DNA of 64,000 nt. It comes from Microvirga pakistanensis. GTDB lineage: Bacteria; Pseudomonadota; Alphaproteobacteria; Rhizobiales; Beijerinckiaceae. The notes below the pieces were generated by a model. That model saw only the letters and a list, made by a program, of their open reading frames with translations, did no database searches and was not told where the DNA came from. Both the position numbers and the translations under genes were made by a program. The stretch spans positions 186,001 to 250,000 of the forward strand of contig NZ_SPJX01000710.1 of NCBI RefSeq assembly GCF_004458765.1, given 5' to 3'. Shown here one piece after another: positions 7,565-15,950 of this stretch; positions within the stretch are counted from its first letter, which is position 1; every line of letters begins with the position of its first letter.

Positions 7565-9745
7565 ATGTTCGATACACAACGCGAAGAACTGATCTGGGGT
7601 GGGCGCAAGCTCACGCTCGAAACCGGCCACATGGCCCGCCAGGCCGATGGCGCCGTGGTCGCCACCTACGGCGAGACCACCGTGCTCGCCACCGTCGTCT
7701 CGGCCAAGGAGCCGAAGGCCGGCGTCGACTTCTTCCCGCTCACGGTGAACTACCAGGAACGCGCCTACGCGGCCGGCCGCATTCCGGGCGGCTACTTCAA
7801 GCGCGAGGGCCGTCCGTCCGAGAAGGAGACCCTGGTCTCCCGCCTCATCGACCGCCCGATCCGCCCCCTCTTCGTCGAGGGCTACAGGAACGACACCCAA
7901 GTGGTCGTGACCGTGCTCTCGCACGATCTCGAAAACGATCCTGACATCGTCGGCATGGTGGCCGCCTCGGCTGCGCTGACCCTCTCGGGCGTTCCCTTCA
8001 TGGGTCCGGTGGGCGCGGCCCGCGTCGGCTACATCGGTGGCCAGTACAGGTTGAACCCGCCGCTCCAGGAGATGGACCAGACCTCCCTCGATCTCGTGGT
8101 CGCCGGCACCACCGACGCCGTGCTCATGGTCGAGTCCGAGGCGAAGGAACTGGCCGAGGACGTGATGCTCGGCGCCGTGATGTTCGGCCACAAGCACTTC
8201 CAGCCGGTGATCGAGGCCATCATCCGCCTCGCCGAAAAGGCCGCCAAGGAGCCGCGCGACTTCCAGCCGGCCGACATCTCCGACGTGGAGAAGGCCGTTC
8301 TCGACATCGCCGAGAAGGATCTGCGCGAAGCCTACAAGATCACCAAGAAGCAGGACCGCTACGCCGCCGTCGACGCCGTGAAGGCGAAGGTGATGGAGGC
8401 TCTCGTTCCGGCCGAAGGTGAGGCCCGGTTCGACGCCGAGAAGGTCAAGGCTGTCTTCAAGGAAGTCCAGGCCAAGATCGTGCGCTGGAACATCCTCGAC
8501 GAGGGCAAGCGCATCGACGGCCGCGATCTGACCACCGTTCGTCCGATCGTGTCGGAAGTGGGCGTCCTGCCCCGGACCCACGGCTCCGCGATCTTCACCC
8601 GCGGCGAGACGCAGGCTCTCGTGGTGGCGACGCTGGGCACCGGCGAGGACGAGCAGTTCATCGACGAACTGGAGGGCACCCGCAAGGAGACCTTCCTGCT
8701 GCACTATAACTTCCCGCCCTATTCCGTCGGCGAGACGGGCCGCATGGGCTCGCCCGGCCGCCGCGAGATCGGTCACGGCAAGCTCGCTTGGCGCGCCATC
8801 CACCCGATGCTGCCGGCCTCCCACGAGTTCCCCTACACGATCCGCGTCGTGTCGGAGATCACGGAATCGAACGGCTCCTCGTCGATGGCCACGGTCTGCG
8901 GCTCCTCGCTCGCCCTGATGGACGCGGGCGTTCCCCTGCGCCGTCCGGTGGCGGGCATCGCCATGGGCCTCATCCTCGAGGGTGAGCGCTATGCGGTTCT
9001 GTCCGACATCCTCGGCGACGAGGATCACCTCGGCGACATGGACTTCAAGGTGGCGGGCACCGAGCAGGGCATCACCTCGCTCCAGATGGACATCAAGATT
9101 GCCGGCATCACCGAGGAGATCATGCGCGTCGCGCTCGATCAGGCCAAGGAAGGTCGCGCTCACATCCTGGGCGAGATGAACAAGGCCCTGACCGCTCCGC
9201 GCGCCGAACTCGGCGAGCACGCGCCGCGCATCGAGACGATGCAGATCCCGGTCGACAAGATCCGCGAAGTTATCGGCTCGGGCGGCAAGGTCATCCGCGA
9301 GATCGTGGAGAAGACCGGCGCCAAGATCGACATCAACGACGACGGCCTCATCAAGATCGCCTCGGCCGACGGCAAGTCGATCAAGGCCGCCTACAACTGG
9401 ATCCGCTCCATCGTGGCGGAGCCGGAAGTCGGCGTGATCTACGACGGCACGGTCGTGAAGGTGATGGAGTTCGGCGCCTTCGTGAACTTCTTCGGTTCCC
9501 GCGACGGCCTCGTGCACATCTCGGAGCTCGCCAAGAACCGCGTCGCCAAGGTGACGGACGTGGTCAAGGAAGGCGACAAGGTGAAGGTGAAGTTCCTCGG
9601 CATGGACGAGCGCGGCAAGGTCCGTCTGTCCATGAAGGTGGTCAACCAGGAGACCGGTGAGGACATTACCGAGCAGCTCAAGGCCGAGCGCGACGCCGAG
9701 AAGGCGCAGCGCGACCAGCAGAAGGCCGCGAACGCCGGCGAGTAA
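7565..9745 (+). CDS. pnp: polyribonucleotide nucleotidyltransferase (PNPase)
   Basis: PNPase is a phosphorolytic 3'-5' exoribonuclease and degradosome component. The ATG at 7565 gives 726 residues. Domains in order: the first RNase PH domain (IPGGYFKREGRPSEKE), an alpha-helical linker, the second RNase PH domain (FPPYSVGETGRMGSPGRREIGHG), a KH domain (VIGSGGKVIREI near residue 575) and an S1 domain (GTVVKVMEFGAFVNF, HISELA). The reading frame extends upstream to 7475 without family likeness. The 250-base leader after the rpsO hairpin contains no other gene. The tail is Lys/Glu/Gln-rich. Confidence 0.98.
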   Translation: MFDTQREELIWGGRKLTLETGHMARQADGAVVATYGETTVLATVVSAKEPKAGVDFFPLTVNYQERAYAAGRIPGGYFKREGRPSEKETLVSRLIDRPIRPLFVEGYRNDTQVVVTVLSHDLENDPDIVGMVAASAALTLSGVPFMGPVGAARVGYIGGQYRLNPPLQEMDQTSLDLVVAGTTDAVLMVESEAKELAEDVMLGAVMFGHKHFQPVIEAIIRLAEKAAKEPRDFQPADISDVEKAVLDIAEKDLREAYKITKKQDRYAAVDAVKAKVMEALVPAEGEARFDAEKVKAVFKEVQAKIVRWNILDEGKRIDGRDLTTVRPIVSEVGVLPRTHGSAIFTRGETQALVVATLGTGEDEQFIDELEGTRKETFLLHYNFPPYSVGETGRMGSPGRREIGHGKLAWRAIHPMLPASHEFPYTIRVVSEITESNGSSSMATVCGSSLALMDAGVPLRRPVAGIAMGLILEGERYAVLSDILGDEDHLGDMDFKVAGTEQGITSLQMDIKIAGITEEIMRVALDQAKEGRAHILGEMNKALTAPRAELGEHAPRIETMQIPVDKIREVIGSGGKVIREIVEKTGAKIDINDDGLIKIASADGKSIKAAYNWIRSIVAEPEVGVIYDGTVVKVMEFGAFVNFFGSRDGLVHISELAKNRVAKVTDVVKEGDKVKVKFLGMDERGKVRLSMKVVNQETGEDITEQLKAERDAEKAQRDQQKAANAGE

Positions 9746-9771
9746 GCTCAAGGCTTCATTGTGAAGACGAG

Positions 9772-9806
9772 AAAGGCGCGGCCTCGGCCGCGCCTTTTTC
9801 TTTTTC
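9772..9806 (+). terminator. Rho-independent terminator of pnp
   Basis: An 11-bp perfect GC-rich stem (9772-9782 with 9787-9797) is followed by TTTTT C TTTTT. The 5' side begins with an A run, so it may also terminate the AraC-type gene converging from the right. Confidence 0.92.
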
Positions 9807-9818
9807 GGAATGCAGGCC

Positions 9819-10662
9819 TCACTTCAGAGGAAGATAGATATCCGTCCGCAGATCGGTCGGCGGCGTGTCGCGCGGGCTGTTGAGATACTCCTCGAACATC
9901 GGGGCATCGGCAGCATCCCGCTCCGAGGAGGGCAGCCACCGGCCGTAGAGCCAGTCATAGGCGGCCCGCATGTCCCCGTAGGGTCCCTTGTATTTCAGAA
10001 CCGCGTAATCCCCGCCGCGGACATGCGTCCGCATCAGAGGCTGTTCGACCGGACACGGCTCCTCCATGACGACACCGGCCTGCGACCGCAGCTCGGGCTC
10101 GGGAACGCTCGTCGGATCGTCGAGATAGACGCCGACCATGCGCAGACCCGGCCTGATCAGATGGCGGGAGGCCAAGGTGGTGAAGAGCAGATCGAAGCTC
10201 TTGCCGATGTTCATATACGCGCCGCGGTGATCGACGGCGGTCAGGCTCATGGCGGGAACTTGGACAAGGCGACATCGTACATGGCTTGGACATCCTGAGG
10301 GGTCGAGGCTTTGAAGATCGCGTGACCGCCGACCTCGCGATACCGGCCGGGCGGCATCCCGAAGGCGCGCTGAACGCGCGGTTGAACGAGGCTTGTCTGT
10401 CGTAATGCGCCCGCGCCGCGATCTGCGAAATCGGTTTCTCGGTGTGAGCCAGTTCGGCGGCCCGCTGCAACCTCAGGCGCTTGACGGTGGCCGTGACCGT
10501 TTCGCCGAAACGGGCGTGATAGATCCGACGCCAGTGATAGGGCGACAGGCAGGCGATCTCGGCAAGATCATCGATCCTGAGGTCTTCATCCAGATGATCA
10601 TGGATGTGGGCCGAAACGCGCGCGAGGCGCTGTGGGTAGCTTTCCGGAACCGGTTCTTCCAT
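9819..10662 (-). pseudogene. AraC-family regulator with GyrI-like C-terminal domain, broken by two frameshifts
   Basis: The N-terminal part (from ATG 10662) is an AraC/XylS double helix-turn-helix (SAHIHDHLDEDLRIDDLAEIA, LSPYHWRRIYHARFGE). The C-terminal part (in frame from 10250) is a GyrI-like effector-binding domain (MSLTAVDHRGAYMNIGKSFD to the end). The expected linking segment FGMPPGRYREVGGH followed by STPQDVQAMYDVALSKFPP is readable only in a third frame, between about 10360 and 10252. Two single-base losses, near 10362 and 10251, would explain this: the span is 844 bases, and adding two bases gives 282 whole codons. The intact ancestor was probably a MarA/Rob-type regulator binding small molecules. 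Sequencing error is possible for each shift. Confidence 0.8.
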
Positions 10663-10744
10663 CGTCCGCCCTCGATTGAACTCTTTCGTCCGATCTTAAG
10701 CGGGCGCTTTGACAAATCCTGCGGTTTTCGGGCGGGCTCCCGCC

Positions 10745-11776
10745 CTACCCTTTCCGCTCCGACAGGGTGAACCAGCCCACGCCCAGGATGACCAGGGCGG
10801 CGCCGAGCCATTCGGAACCGCTCACCGTGTCGCCGAGCACCACCATGGCGAGCACGATCGTCACGACCGGGCTGAGCATGCCGATGGTGGCGTTGGCCTG
10901 GGCGGAGATCTGCTTGAGGGCGGCGCTTAAGAAAAACGACGGCAGGACGGTCGCGCCGAAGGCCAGCGCCAGGCCGATGCCCCACAGTTTGGGCGAGACG
11001 AGGATAGCCTGGAACGGGTGGGTCACCAGGAACTGGAGGATGACCGCGACGCCCGCCGCGCCCATGGCCACGCAGGTGAAGAGCTGCGGGCCGATCCTCA
11101 TGATCAGGGGCTTGGCCAATAATTGATAGAGCGCGAACGTGACCGCGGCGGAAAGCACGTAGAGGGCGCCTGTCCCCGCGGCGGCGCCGACGGACACCAT
11201 GTTCTGCACGAAGAGCAGCGCCAGACCGGCATAGCTGACCGCGAAGGCCAGAAGCGCCTTGGGCCTGATGGGCTGGCGAAAGAAGGCGGCGCCGAACAGC
11301 ACCACGAAGAGCGGATAGGTGAAGAGGATGAGGCGCTCGAAATGCGCCGAGATGTATTCCAGGCCCTTGAAGTCGAGATAGCTCGACATCCAGTAGCCGA
11401 CGAGCCCGACCCCCGCCATGCGCAGCATCAGCGTTCCGTCCGGCAGGGATTCTCCCTTGGCGCGCATCTGGGTCAGGGCATGGAGGCCGATGACCAGGTA
11501 GAACGGCAGGGACAGGATCATGCGCAGGGCCAAGGCGGTTTCCGCGTCGATGCCCTCGGCGTAGGCGAGCTTGATGATGATGCCCTTGGAGGCGAACAAA
11601 GCCGCGCCGATGGCCGCCATGGCATAGCCCGCATAGGGGGGACGCTTCGCCTCTGCAGGACCCTTTGCCCCTGAAGGATTCTTCGCCCCTGAAGGATTCT
11701 TGGCCTCTTCCGGGCGCTTGGCGTCATTCGCGGTCGCATCCGGGGACGGGGCAGGATTCGACGGAGCAGGGTTCAT
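10745..11776 (-). CDS. EamA-family (DMT superfamily) membrane transporter with repetitive N-terminal tail
   Basis: Ten hydrophobic segments in two EamA halves follow a soluble tail of about 50 residues (first segment near GYAMAAIGAALFASKGIII). Such proteins export or import small metabolites; the substrate is unknown. The ATG at 11776 (MNPAPSN) is chosen over the one 22 codons upstream at 11842, which would run towards the divergent gene's leader. The tail carries five KxPxxA hexapeptides. The gene is transcribed towards the broken AraC regulator and is divergent from the PPOX gene. Confidence 0.85.
   Translation of the reverse strand: MNPAPSNPAPSPDATANDAKRPEEAKNPSGAKNPSGAKGPAEAKRPPYAGYAMAAIGAALFASKGIIIKLAYAEGIDAETALALRMILSLPFYLVIGLHALTQMRAKGESLPDGTLMLRMAGVGLVGYWMSSYLDFKGLEYISAHFERLILFTYPLFVVLFGAAFFRQPIRPKALLAFAVSYAGLALLFVQNMVSVGAAAGTGALYVLSAAVTFALYQLLAKPLIMRIGPQLFTCVAMGAAGVAVILQFLVTHPFQAILVSPKLWGIGLALAFGATVLPSFFLSAALKQISAQANATIGMLSPVVTIVLAMVVLGDTVSGSEWLGAALVILGVGWFTLSERKG
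11630..11719 (-). repeat. hexapeptide-coding repeat (KxPxxA x5) with an 18-base tandem
   Basis: The stretch encodes KRPEEA, KNPSGA, KNPSGA, KGPAEA and KRPPYA. The two middle units are 18-base near-identical copies (11670-11687 and 11688-11705, one mismatch). It lies in the tail ahead of the first membrane helix of the EamA protein. Confidence 0.8.
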
Positions 11777-11907
11777 GGCAGGGTTCCTCGGCCCGCAAGC
11801 TCTTTCACAGGACCCTGAAGGGCACAAGGCTGCGCCGCGCATCCCTCCGTTGCGGCGCGAGCGAAGCAGGGATATGCCTTGGCTGCATCACTTCAGGAGG
11901 CGTATTC

Positions 11908-12522
11908 ATGCCGGCAACGATCTCCAGCCTCGCGGAACTCGAAGCGCTCTACGGTCTGCCGGCCGAGGCCTCGATCCTGAAGGAATCGCGCCGGATCATG
12001 CCCGAATACCGCGCCTTCATCGAGGCCGCGCCCTTCGTGGCGCTCGCCACGCGCGGCCCCGAGGGGCTCGATTGCTCGCCGCGCGGCGACGGGCCCGGCT
12101 TCGTGCGGGTCCAGGACGACAGGACCCTGCTGATGCCGGACCGGCGCGGCAACAACCGCATCGACTCGCTGCGCAACATCGTGCGCGATCCGCATGTGGC
12201 GCTGCTGTTCCTGATTCCCGGAGTCGGGGAGACGATCCGCGTGAACGGCCGCGCGGTGATTTCGGTCGACCCTGCCCTGCTCGAAGGCTTCGCGGTCGAC
12301 GACAAGGGGCCGAAATCGGTGATCGCGATCACGGTCGAGACGATCTTTTTCCAGTGCGCCCGCGCGATCCTGCGCTCGGAGCTGTGGAATCCGCAAAACC
12401 ACGTGCCGCGCGAGGCCCTGCCGAGCGCAGGCCAAATCCTGGCATCCTTGAGCGGCAGGCGCTTCGACGGCGAGGCCTATGACAAGGCCCTGCCCGAGCG
12501 GCAAAGGACGACGCTGTACTGA
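11908..12522 (+). CDS. pyridoxamine 5'-phosphate oxidase-fold flavoprotein, MSMEG_1061-like
   Basis: This 204-residue protein belongs to the PPOX split-barrel group that uses FMN or F420. Visible motifs are PFVALATRGPEGLDCSPRGD, TLLMPDRRGNNRIDSLRN and VALLFLIPGVGETIRVNG. The ATG at 11908 lies 7 bases after AGGAGG (11895-11900), so the longer upstream frame can be discarded. The reaction is not predictable from sequence; related enzymes reduce or oxidise small compounds with FMN. A RidA-type gene follows 68 bases downstream in the same direction, perhaps in one transcript. Confidence 0.88.
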   Translation: MPATISSLAELEALYGLPAEASILKESRRIMPEYRAFIEAAPFVALATRGPEGLDCSPRGDGPGFVRVQDDRTLLMPDRRGNNRIDSLRNIVRDPHVALLFLIPGVGETIRVNGRAVISVDPALLEGFAVDDKGPKSVIAITVETIFFQCARAILRSELWNPQNHVPREALPSAGQILASLSGRRFDGEAYDKALPERQRTTLY

Positions 12523-12590
12523 TCTTGACCTCGAGCCCGTCACCCCCGAAAAAGCCGGTCTCTCCTTTTCGACAAGCGCAAGGACATTTC

Positions 12591-12941
12591 ATGACGATCC
12601 AACGCATCAAGCCCGGCCCCCGCATGAGCGGCGCCGTCGTTCACGGCAACACGGTCTATCTCGCGGGCCAAGTCGCCAGCCAGAGCGCGGGCAAGAGCGT
12701 CACCGAGCAGACGCAGGAGATCCTCACGATCATCGACAGCCTGCTGGCCGAGGCCGGCACCGACAAGTCGAAGATCCTGATGGCCAATATCTGGTTGACC
12801 GACATGAACACGTTCCAGGAGATGAACGCCGTGTGGGATGCCTGGGTCTCCCCCGGCAACACCCCTGCCCGCGCCACCGTCGAGGCGAAGCTGGCGGCTC
12901 CCGCTTTCAAGGTGGAGATCGCCGTCATTGCGGCGAAATAG
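12591..12941 (+). CDS. RidA-family (YjgF/YER057c/UK114) enamine/imine deaminase
   Basis: A 116-residue single-domain protein with family features GNTVYLAGQVA near the N-terminus, WLTDMNTFQEMNAVWDAWV in the middle and the PARATVEAKLAAP segment. That segment holds the arginine that in RidA proteins contacts the substrate carboxylate. RidA proteins hydrolyse reactive 2-aminoacrylate and related imines. Several sub-families exist and this one is not clearly RidA itself. The ATG at 12591 fits the family length. It is followed by a hairpin at 12961-12990. Confidence 0.88.
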   Translation: MTIQRIKPGPRMSGAVVHGNTVYLAGQVASQSAGKSVTEQTQEILTIIDSLLAEAGTDKSKILMANIWLTDMNTFQEMNAVWDAWVSPGNTPARATVEAKLAAPAFKVEIAVIAAK

Positions 12942-12960
12942 GGCTCGATGAATTGCCGCG

Positions 12961-12990
12961 TGCGGGCGCGCACGGAATCTTGCGCCCGCA
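12961..12990 (+). terminator. hairpin after the RidA-like gene, possible terminator
   Basis: A 9-bp perfect stem (12961-12969 with 12982-12990, TGCGGGCGC arm) has a 12-base loop, 19 bases after the stop. There is no T run, so Rho-independent termination is uncertain. Confidence 0.45.
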
Positions 12991-12998
12991 TGACTCAT

Positions 12999-13033
12999 GA
13001 TAACCTTACATTGGGCCAACAAATGAGGTTATC
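12999..13033 (+). promoter_or_regulatory. inverted repeat covering the ribosome-binding site of the metalloprotease
   Basis: GATAACCT (12999-13006) and AGGTTATC (13026-13033) are perfect 8-base inverted arms. The right arm contains part of the TGAGG ribosome site (13024-13028) and ends directly at the GTG start (13034). Folding in the mRNA would hide the ribosome site; alternatively the repeat is an operator. Confidence 0.5.
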
Positions 13034-14455
13034 GTGTCCCGAACTGTTGCCTTTACCGGAATAAGCTCCATCGATGCCCTTCTGTCGGGCTTCGCCTGGG
13101 ACGAAACCCAGCTGACGATCGCTTTCCCGACCAGTGCCGCCAGTTACGGGACCAACTATGCCAACGGGGAAAACCTGAACAATTTCAGTGCCGTGAACCA
13201 AGCGCAACAGTTCGCTCTCGCCGATGCGGCCATCTATGTGGACCACTACACGAATCTGAGTTTCACCGAAGGTCAGCCGAACGAGTTCGCCCATATCCGG
13301 TTTGCCATGTCGGGCACTCCAGACACGGCCCACGCCTATTTTCCCAGCGGGACGGCCCAGGACGGCGACATCTGGATGAATCCCAATGGGGGTCCGACAT
13401 TCCAGTCTCCCACTCTCGGCAACTGGGGTTACGCGACCGTCTTTCACGAGTTCGGCCATGCCTTGGGCCTGCAGCACGGCCATCAAGAAAGCCCGGGCGA
13501 TGGGGTATTCCTGCCATCGGCCGAGGACAACTGGAACTACTCCATCATGACGTACCGGAGCTATACCGGCGCGCAGACGGATTTCGTTCGGGGCAACGTG
13601 CAGAGCGACAATCCGACCACCTTCATGCAGAACGACATCGCCGCTCTTCAATACATGTACGGCGCCAATTTCAACGCCAATGCGGGGAATACGGTCTACA
13701 GCTGGAGTCCGACCACGGGCCAGTTCACGGTCAACGGCGTGAGTTGGGGCACGCCGCTCGCGAACAAAATCTTCATGACTGTCTGGGACGGCAACGGAAT
13801 CGATACGTACAATCTCTCCGCCTACAGGACCAATCTCGTCATCAATCTTCTGCCGGGCGCCTTCTCCACCTTCAGCAGGGCGCAGGTGGCGGATCTCGAC
13901 GGGAGTGCTACCTACCGCCCTGCCCTCGGCAACGTTGCCAATGCCCGCCTATACCAGGGCGATCTGCGGTCTCTGATCGAGAACGCTGTCGGCGGGAGCG
14001 GAAGCGACCGGATCACCGGGAACGTGGCCCGTAATACTTTGACCGGGAACGCAGGCAACGACAGTCTCAGCGGCGGTTCCGGCAACGACACGCTCGACGG
14101 CGGCACGGGTAAGGACGTGCTCAGCGGAGGTTCGGGCAGCGACAGCTTCATCTTCAAGAGCCACAAGCCGGGCAGCAGCTATTTTGACAAGGTCACGGAC
14201 TTCAACCGGACTTACGATGGATATTTGAAACTCGACAATCAGTACCTGTCGAAGCTGGGCGGCACAGGAAAACTGAGCAGCTCCAAATTCGTGCTCGGCA
14301 CGGCGGCCAAGGATACGGGCGACCGCCTGATCTACGACAAGACCAAGGGCTATCTCTATTACGATCCGGACGGCACCGGCACGGCAGCCAAGCAGCTCGT
14401 CCTTTACCTCACCAACAAGGCCAGTCTGAGCTCTTCGGATATCTACGTCGTCTGA
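13034..14455 (+). CDS. serralysin-like (M10-type) zinc metalloprotease with RTX calcium-binding repeats
   Basis: This 473-residue protein carries the zinc motif HExxHxxGxxH (HEFGHALGLQH, near residues 138-148) and a Met-turn (SIMTYRSY near residue 170). From about residue 325 come five RTX nonapeptide-like units (GGSGSDRIT, GNAGNDSLS, GGSGNDTLD, GGTGKDVLS, GGSGSDSFI) and a conserved RTX C-terminal region. There is no N-terminal signal peptide, as expected for export through a type I secretion system, but no ABC/MFP pair is in the window. The GTG start has TGAGG 5 bases upstream. Base composition looks lower in GC than in flanking housekeeping genes. Its targets are unknown. Confidence 0.9.
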   Translation: MSRTVAFTGISSIDALLSGFAWDETQLTIAFPTSAASYGTNYANGENLNNFSAVNQAQQFALADAAIYVDHYTNLSFTEGQPNEFAHIRFAMSGTPDTAHAYFPSGTAQDGDIWMNPNGGPTFQSPTLGNWGYATVFHEFGHALGLQHGHQESPGDGVFLPSAEDNWNYSIMTYRSYTGAQTDFVRGNVQSDNPTTFMQNDIAALQYMYGANFNANAGNTVYSWSPTTGQFTVNGVSWGTPLANKIFMTVWDGNGIDTYNLSAYRTNLVINLLPGAFSTFSRAQVADLDGSATYRPALGNVANARLYQGDLRSLIENAVGGSGSDRITGNVARNTLTGNAGNDSLSGGSGNDTLDGGTGKDVLSGGSGSDSFIFKSHKPGSSYFDKVTDFNRTYDGYLKLDNQYLSKLGGTGKLSSSKFVLGTAAKDTGDRLIYDKTKGYLYYDPDGTGTAAKQLVLYLTNKASLSSSDIYVV

Positions 14456-14469
14456 TCGGCCGATTTCGT

Positions 14470-14506
14470 CAAAAAGCCCTTCGATGACGTCTCTCATCGA
14501 AGGGCT
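14470..14506 (-). terminator. terminator of the BA14K gene (minus strand), possibly bidirectional
   Basis: A 13-bp perfect stem pairs 14475-14487 with 14494-14506 around a 6-base loop. Read on the minus strand it is followed by TTTTTG, so it fits as Rho-independent terminator of the gene ending at 14548. On the plus strand it lies 19 bases past the metalloprotease stop but lacks a T run. Confidence 0.85.
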
Positions 14507-14547
14507 CGCTTGGTTTGGCCTGTTGTCAGGCGTCTCGGTCCAACGCC

Positions 14548-14994
14548 TTAGGGGCAGGGATGGCGCTGGCCGTCGTAACCCAGATAGGTGCCCGAAGCCG
14601 GATCGTAGGAGCGGTAGCGCTGCGCGCAATAGGCCGCGGTGTTGTTGCCATAGACGGGAGCAGCCTGAGCCTGCGACCCGGCGATGGCGCCGCCGATGAT
14701 GGCACCCGTGGCCAGACCGAGAGCGCCGGCGGCGAGCGCATCGCCACGGTCACGACGGTAGTAGCGGCGGCCCGGGTAATAGCGACGCTCCACATAGCGG
14801 CCGCGCGGATAGTAGCGGCGTTCCACATAGCGGCGGCGATACTGCACGTAATCCGACTTCACGTCGCCCTTCTGAACGGCGGCAACGAGGTCATTGACCG
14901 GGGCGGTCTGCGCCTCGGCCGCCGAAGCGGGAGCGCCGAGCCCGAAGGCGCCGAGAGCCGCCGTGGCGGCAAGGGCCATGAACATCTTACGCAT
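14548..14994 (-). CDS. BA14K-family secreted protein
   Basis: A 148-residue protein with a signal peptide (MRKMFMALAATAALGAFGLG, then APASAAEA). A Tyr/Arg-rich low-complexity part follows (two ERRYYP units near residues 58-75), then a glycine-rich hydrophobic stretch (GALGLATGAIIGGAIAG) and the C-terminal BA14K motif (YCAQRYRSYDPASGTYLGYDG). BA14K of Brucella is an immunoreactive lectin-like protein; its role in other Hyphomicrobiales is unclear. The ATG at 14994 is chosen because GGAGGAG lies just upstream and a signal peptide begins there. The frame is open further upstream to 15069. Confidence 0.9.
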   Translation of the reverse strand: MRKMFMALAATAALGAFGLGAPASAAEAQTAPVNDLVAAVQKGDVKSDYVQYRRRYVERRYYPRGRYVERRYYPGRRYYRRDRGDALAAGALGLATGAIIGGAIAGSQAQAAPVYGNNTAAYCAQRYRSYDPASGTYLGYDGQRHPCP

Positions 14995-15075
14995 GGGGTA
15001 ACTCCTCCAAGTCATCGCGTGTTGAGGGTCGAACGCATCACATGAGGAGGTCGTTCCCCACCGTGGCATTATTGA

Positions 15076-15852
15076 CTAACGGCTCTCGCGAAAACGTGAG
15101 GCCGTTCCGGCCGAGGCATCCTCGTCTCGCGGAGCGGGAGCAGGGGCGCGGCCCTCCCGCGCCCTCGCCTGCCCCGTCGGGCACAGATCGAGAATGGCGC
15201 AGCGCCCGCAGGCGGGATTGCTGAAGAAGCAGCAGCGCTGCCCGTGGAGCATCATCACCTCGTGATTGTCGTAGACGGATTGTGCGTCCCATTCGGGCGG
15301 GAGCAGAGCGAAGAGAACCGCATGGGACGGCCCTACGGCCACGCTGCGGGCGATCAGCCCCGTGCGCACGGCGACGCGATGATGATGGCTGTCGACCGGC
15401 AGCGCGGCCTTCCGCAGGGTGGAGAAGGACAGAACGGCCGCGCTCGTCTTCGGTCCGATCCCCGGAATGCTCTCGAGCCAGGCGCGCGCTTCCTCCACCG
15501 GCATCTCCTTGAGGAAATCGAGGGACAGGCTGCCGTGCCGCTCCTCGATCGCCCGCAGCACCGCCTGCAATCGCGGCGCCTTCTGCTCCGGCCAGGTCAC
15601 GCCCTGGATCGTTTCCTCGACCTCCTCCGTCGGCGCGTTCATCAACGCCGCCCAATCCGCATAGCGCGCGCGCAGGGCCTTGAAGGCGCGGCCCGAATCC
15701 GCATTGCGGGTGCGATGCGACAGGAGCGATGAGATCAGCTCGCTCAACGGATCGAAGGAGTGGAAATAAGGGATCGGGCAGCCATAGACCGCGCAAAGGC
15801 GCTCGTGAATGGCGAGGGCCTTCGCTTTCAGATCCTGCAGCTCCGGATTCAT
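15076..15852 (-). CDS. endonuclease III-like HhH-GPD DNA glycosylase with [4Fe-4S] cluster
   Basis: A 258-residue member of the Nth/MutY superfamily. The helix-hairpin-helix is IPGIGPKTSAAVL, containing the lysine position used by bifunctional glycosylases. The catalytic-aspartate region VDSHHHRV follows, and then an iron-sulfur motif C-x6-C-x2-C-x5-C (CFFSNPACGRCAILDLC). It would remove damaged pyrimidines in base-excision repair. It differs from canonical Nth (VDSHHHRV rather than VDTHVxRV) and could be the second paralogue common in Hyphomicrobiales. It is transcribed leftwards, with the BA14K gene ahead. Confidence 0.88.
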   Translation of the reverse strand: MNPELQDLKAKALAIHERLCAVYGCPIPYFHSFDPLSELISSLLSHRTRNADSGRAFKALRARYADWAALMNAPTEEVEETIQGVTWPEQKAPRLQAVLRAIEERHGSLSLDFLKEMPVEEARAWLESIPGIGPKTSAAVLSFSTLRKAALPVDSHHHRVAVRTGLIARSVAVGPSHAVLFALLPPEWDAQSVYDNHEVMMLHGQRCCFFSNPACGRCAILDLCPTGQARAREGRAPAPAPRDEDASAGTASRFRESR

Positions 15853-15950
15853 CCCGAGGCAAGTCCCGGATCCGGGAAGTGGTTCCCTGCCCTCCCCGTC
15901 ATGGCGTCCCCGAACCTGATCCGGAGACGTCGACAGGATGGGTTTTCAAC

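Noticed and set aside
7127..9751. An 874-residue open frame on the minus strand opposite pnp
   Set aside because: His/Leu/Asp/Gly-rich translation typical of an antisense shadow in GC-rich DNA; PNPase fills the plus strand.
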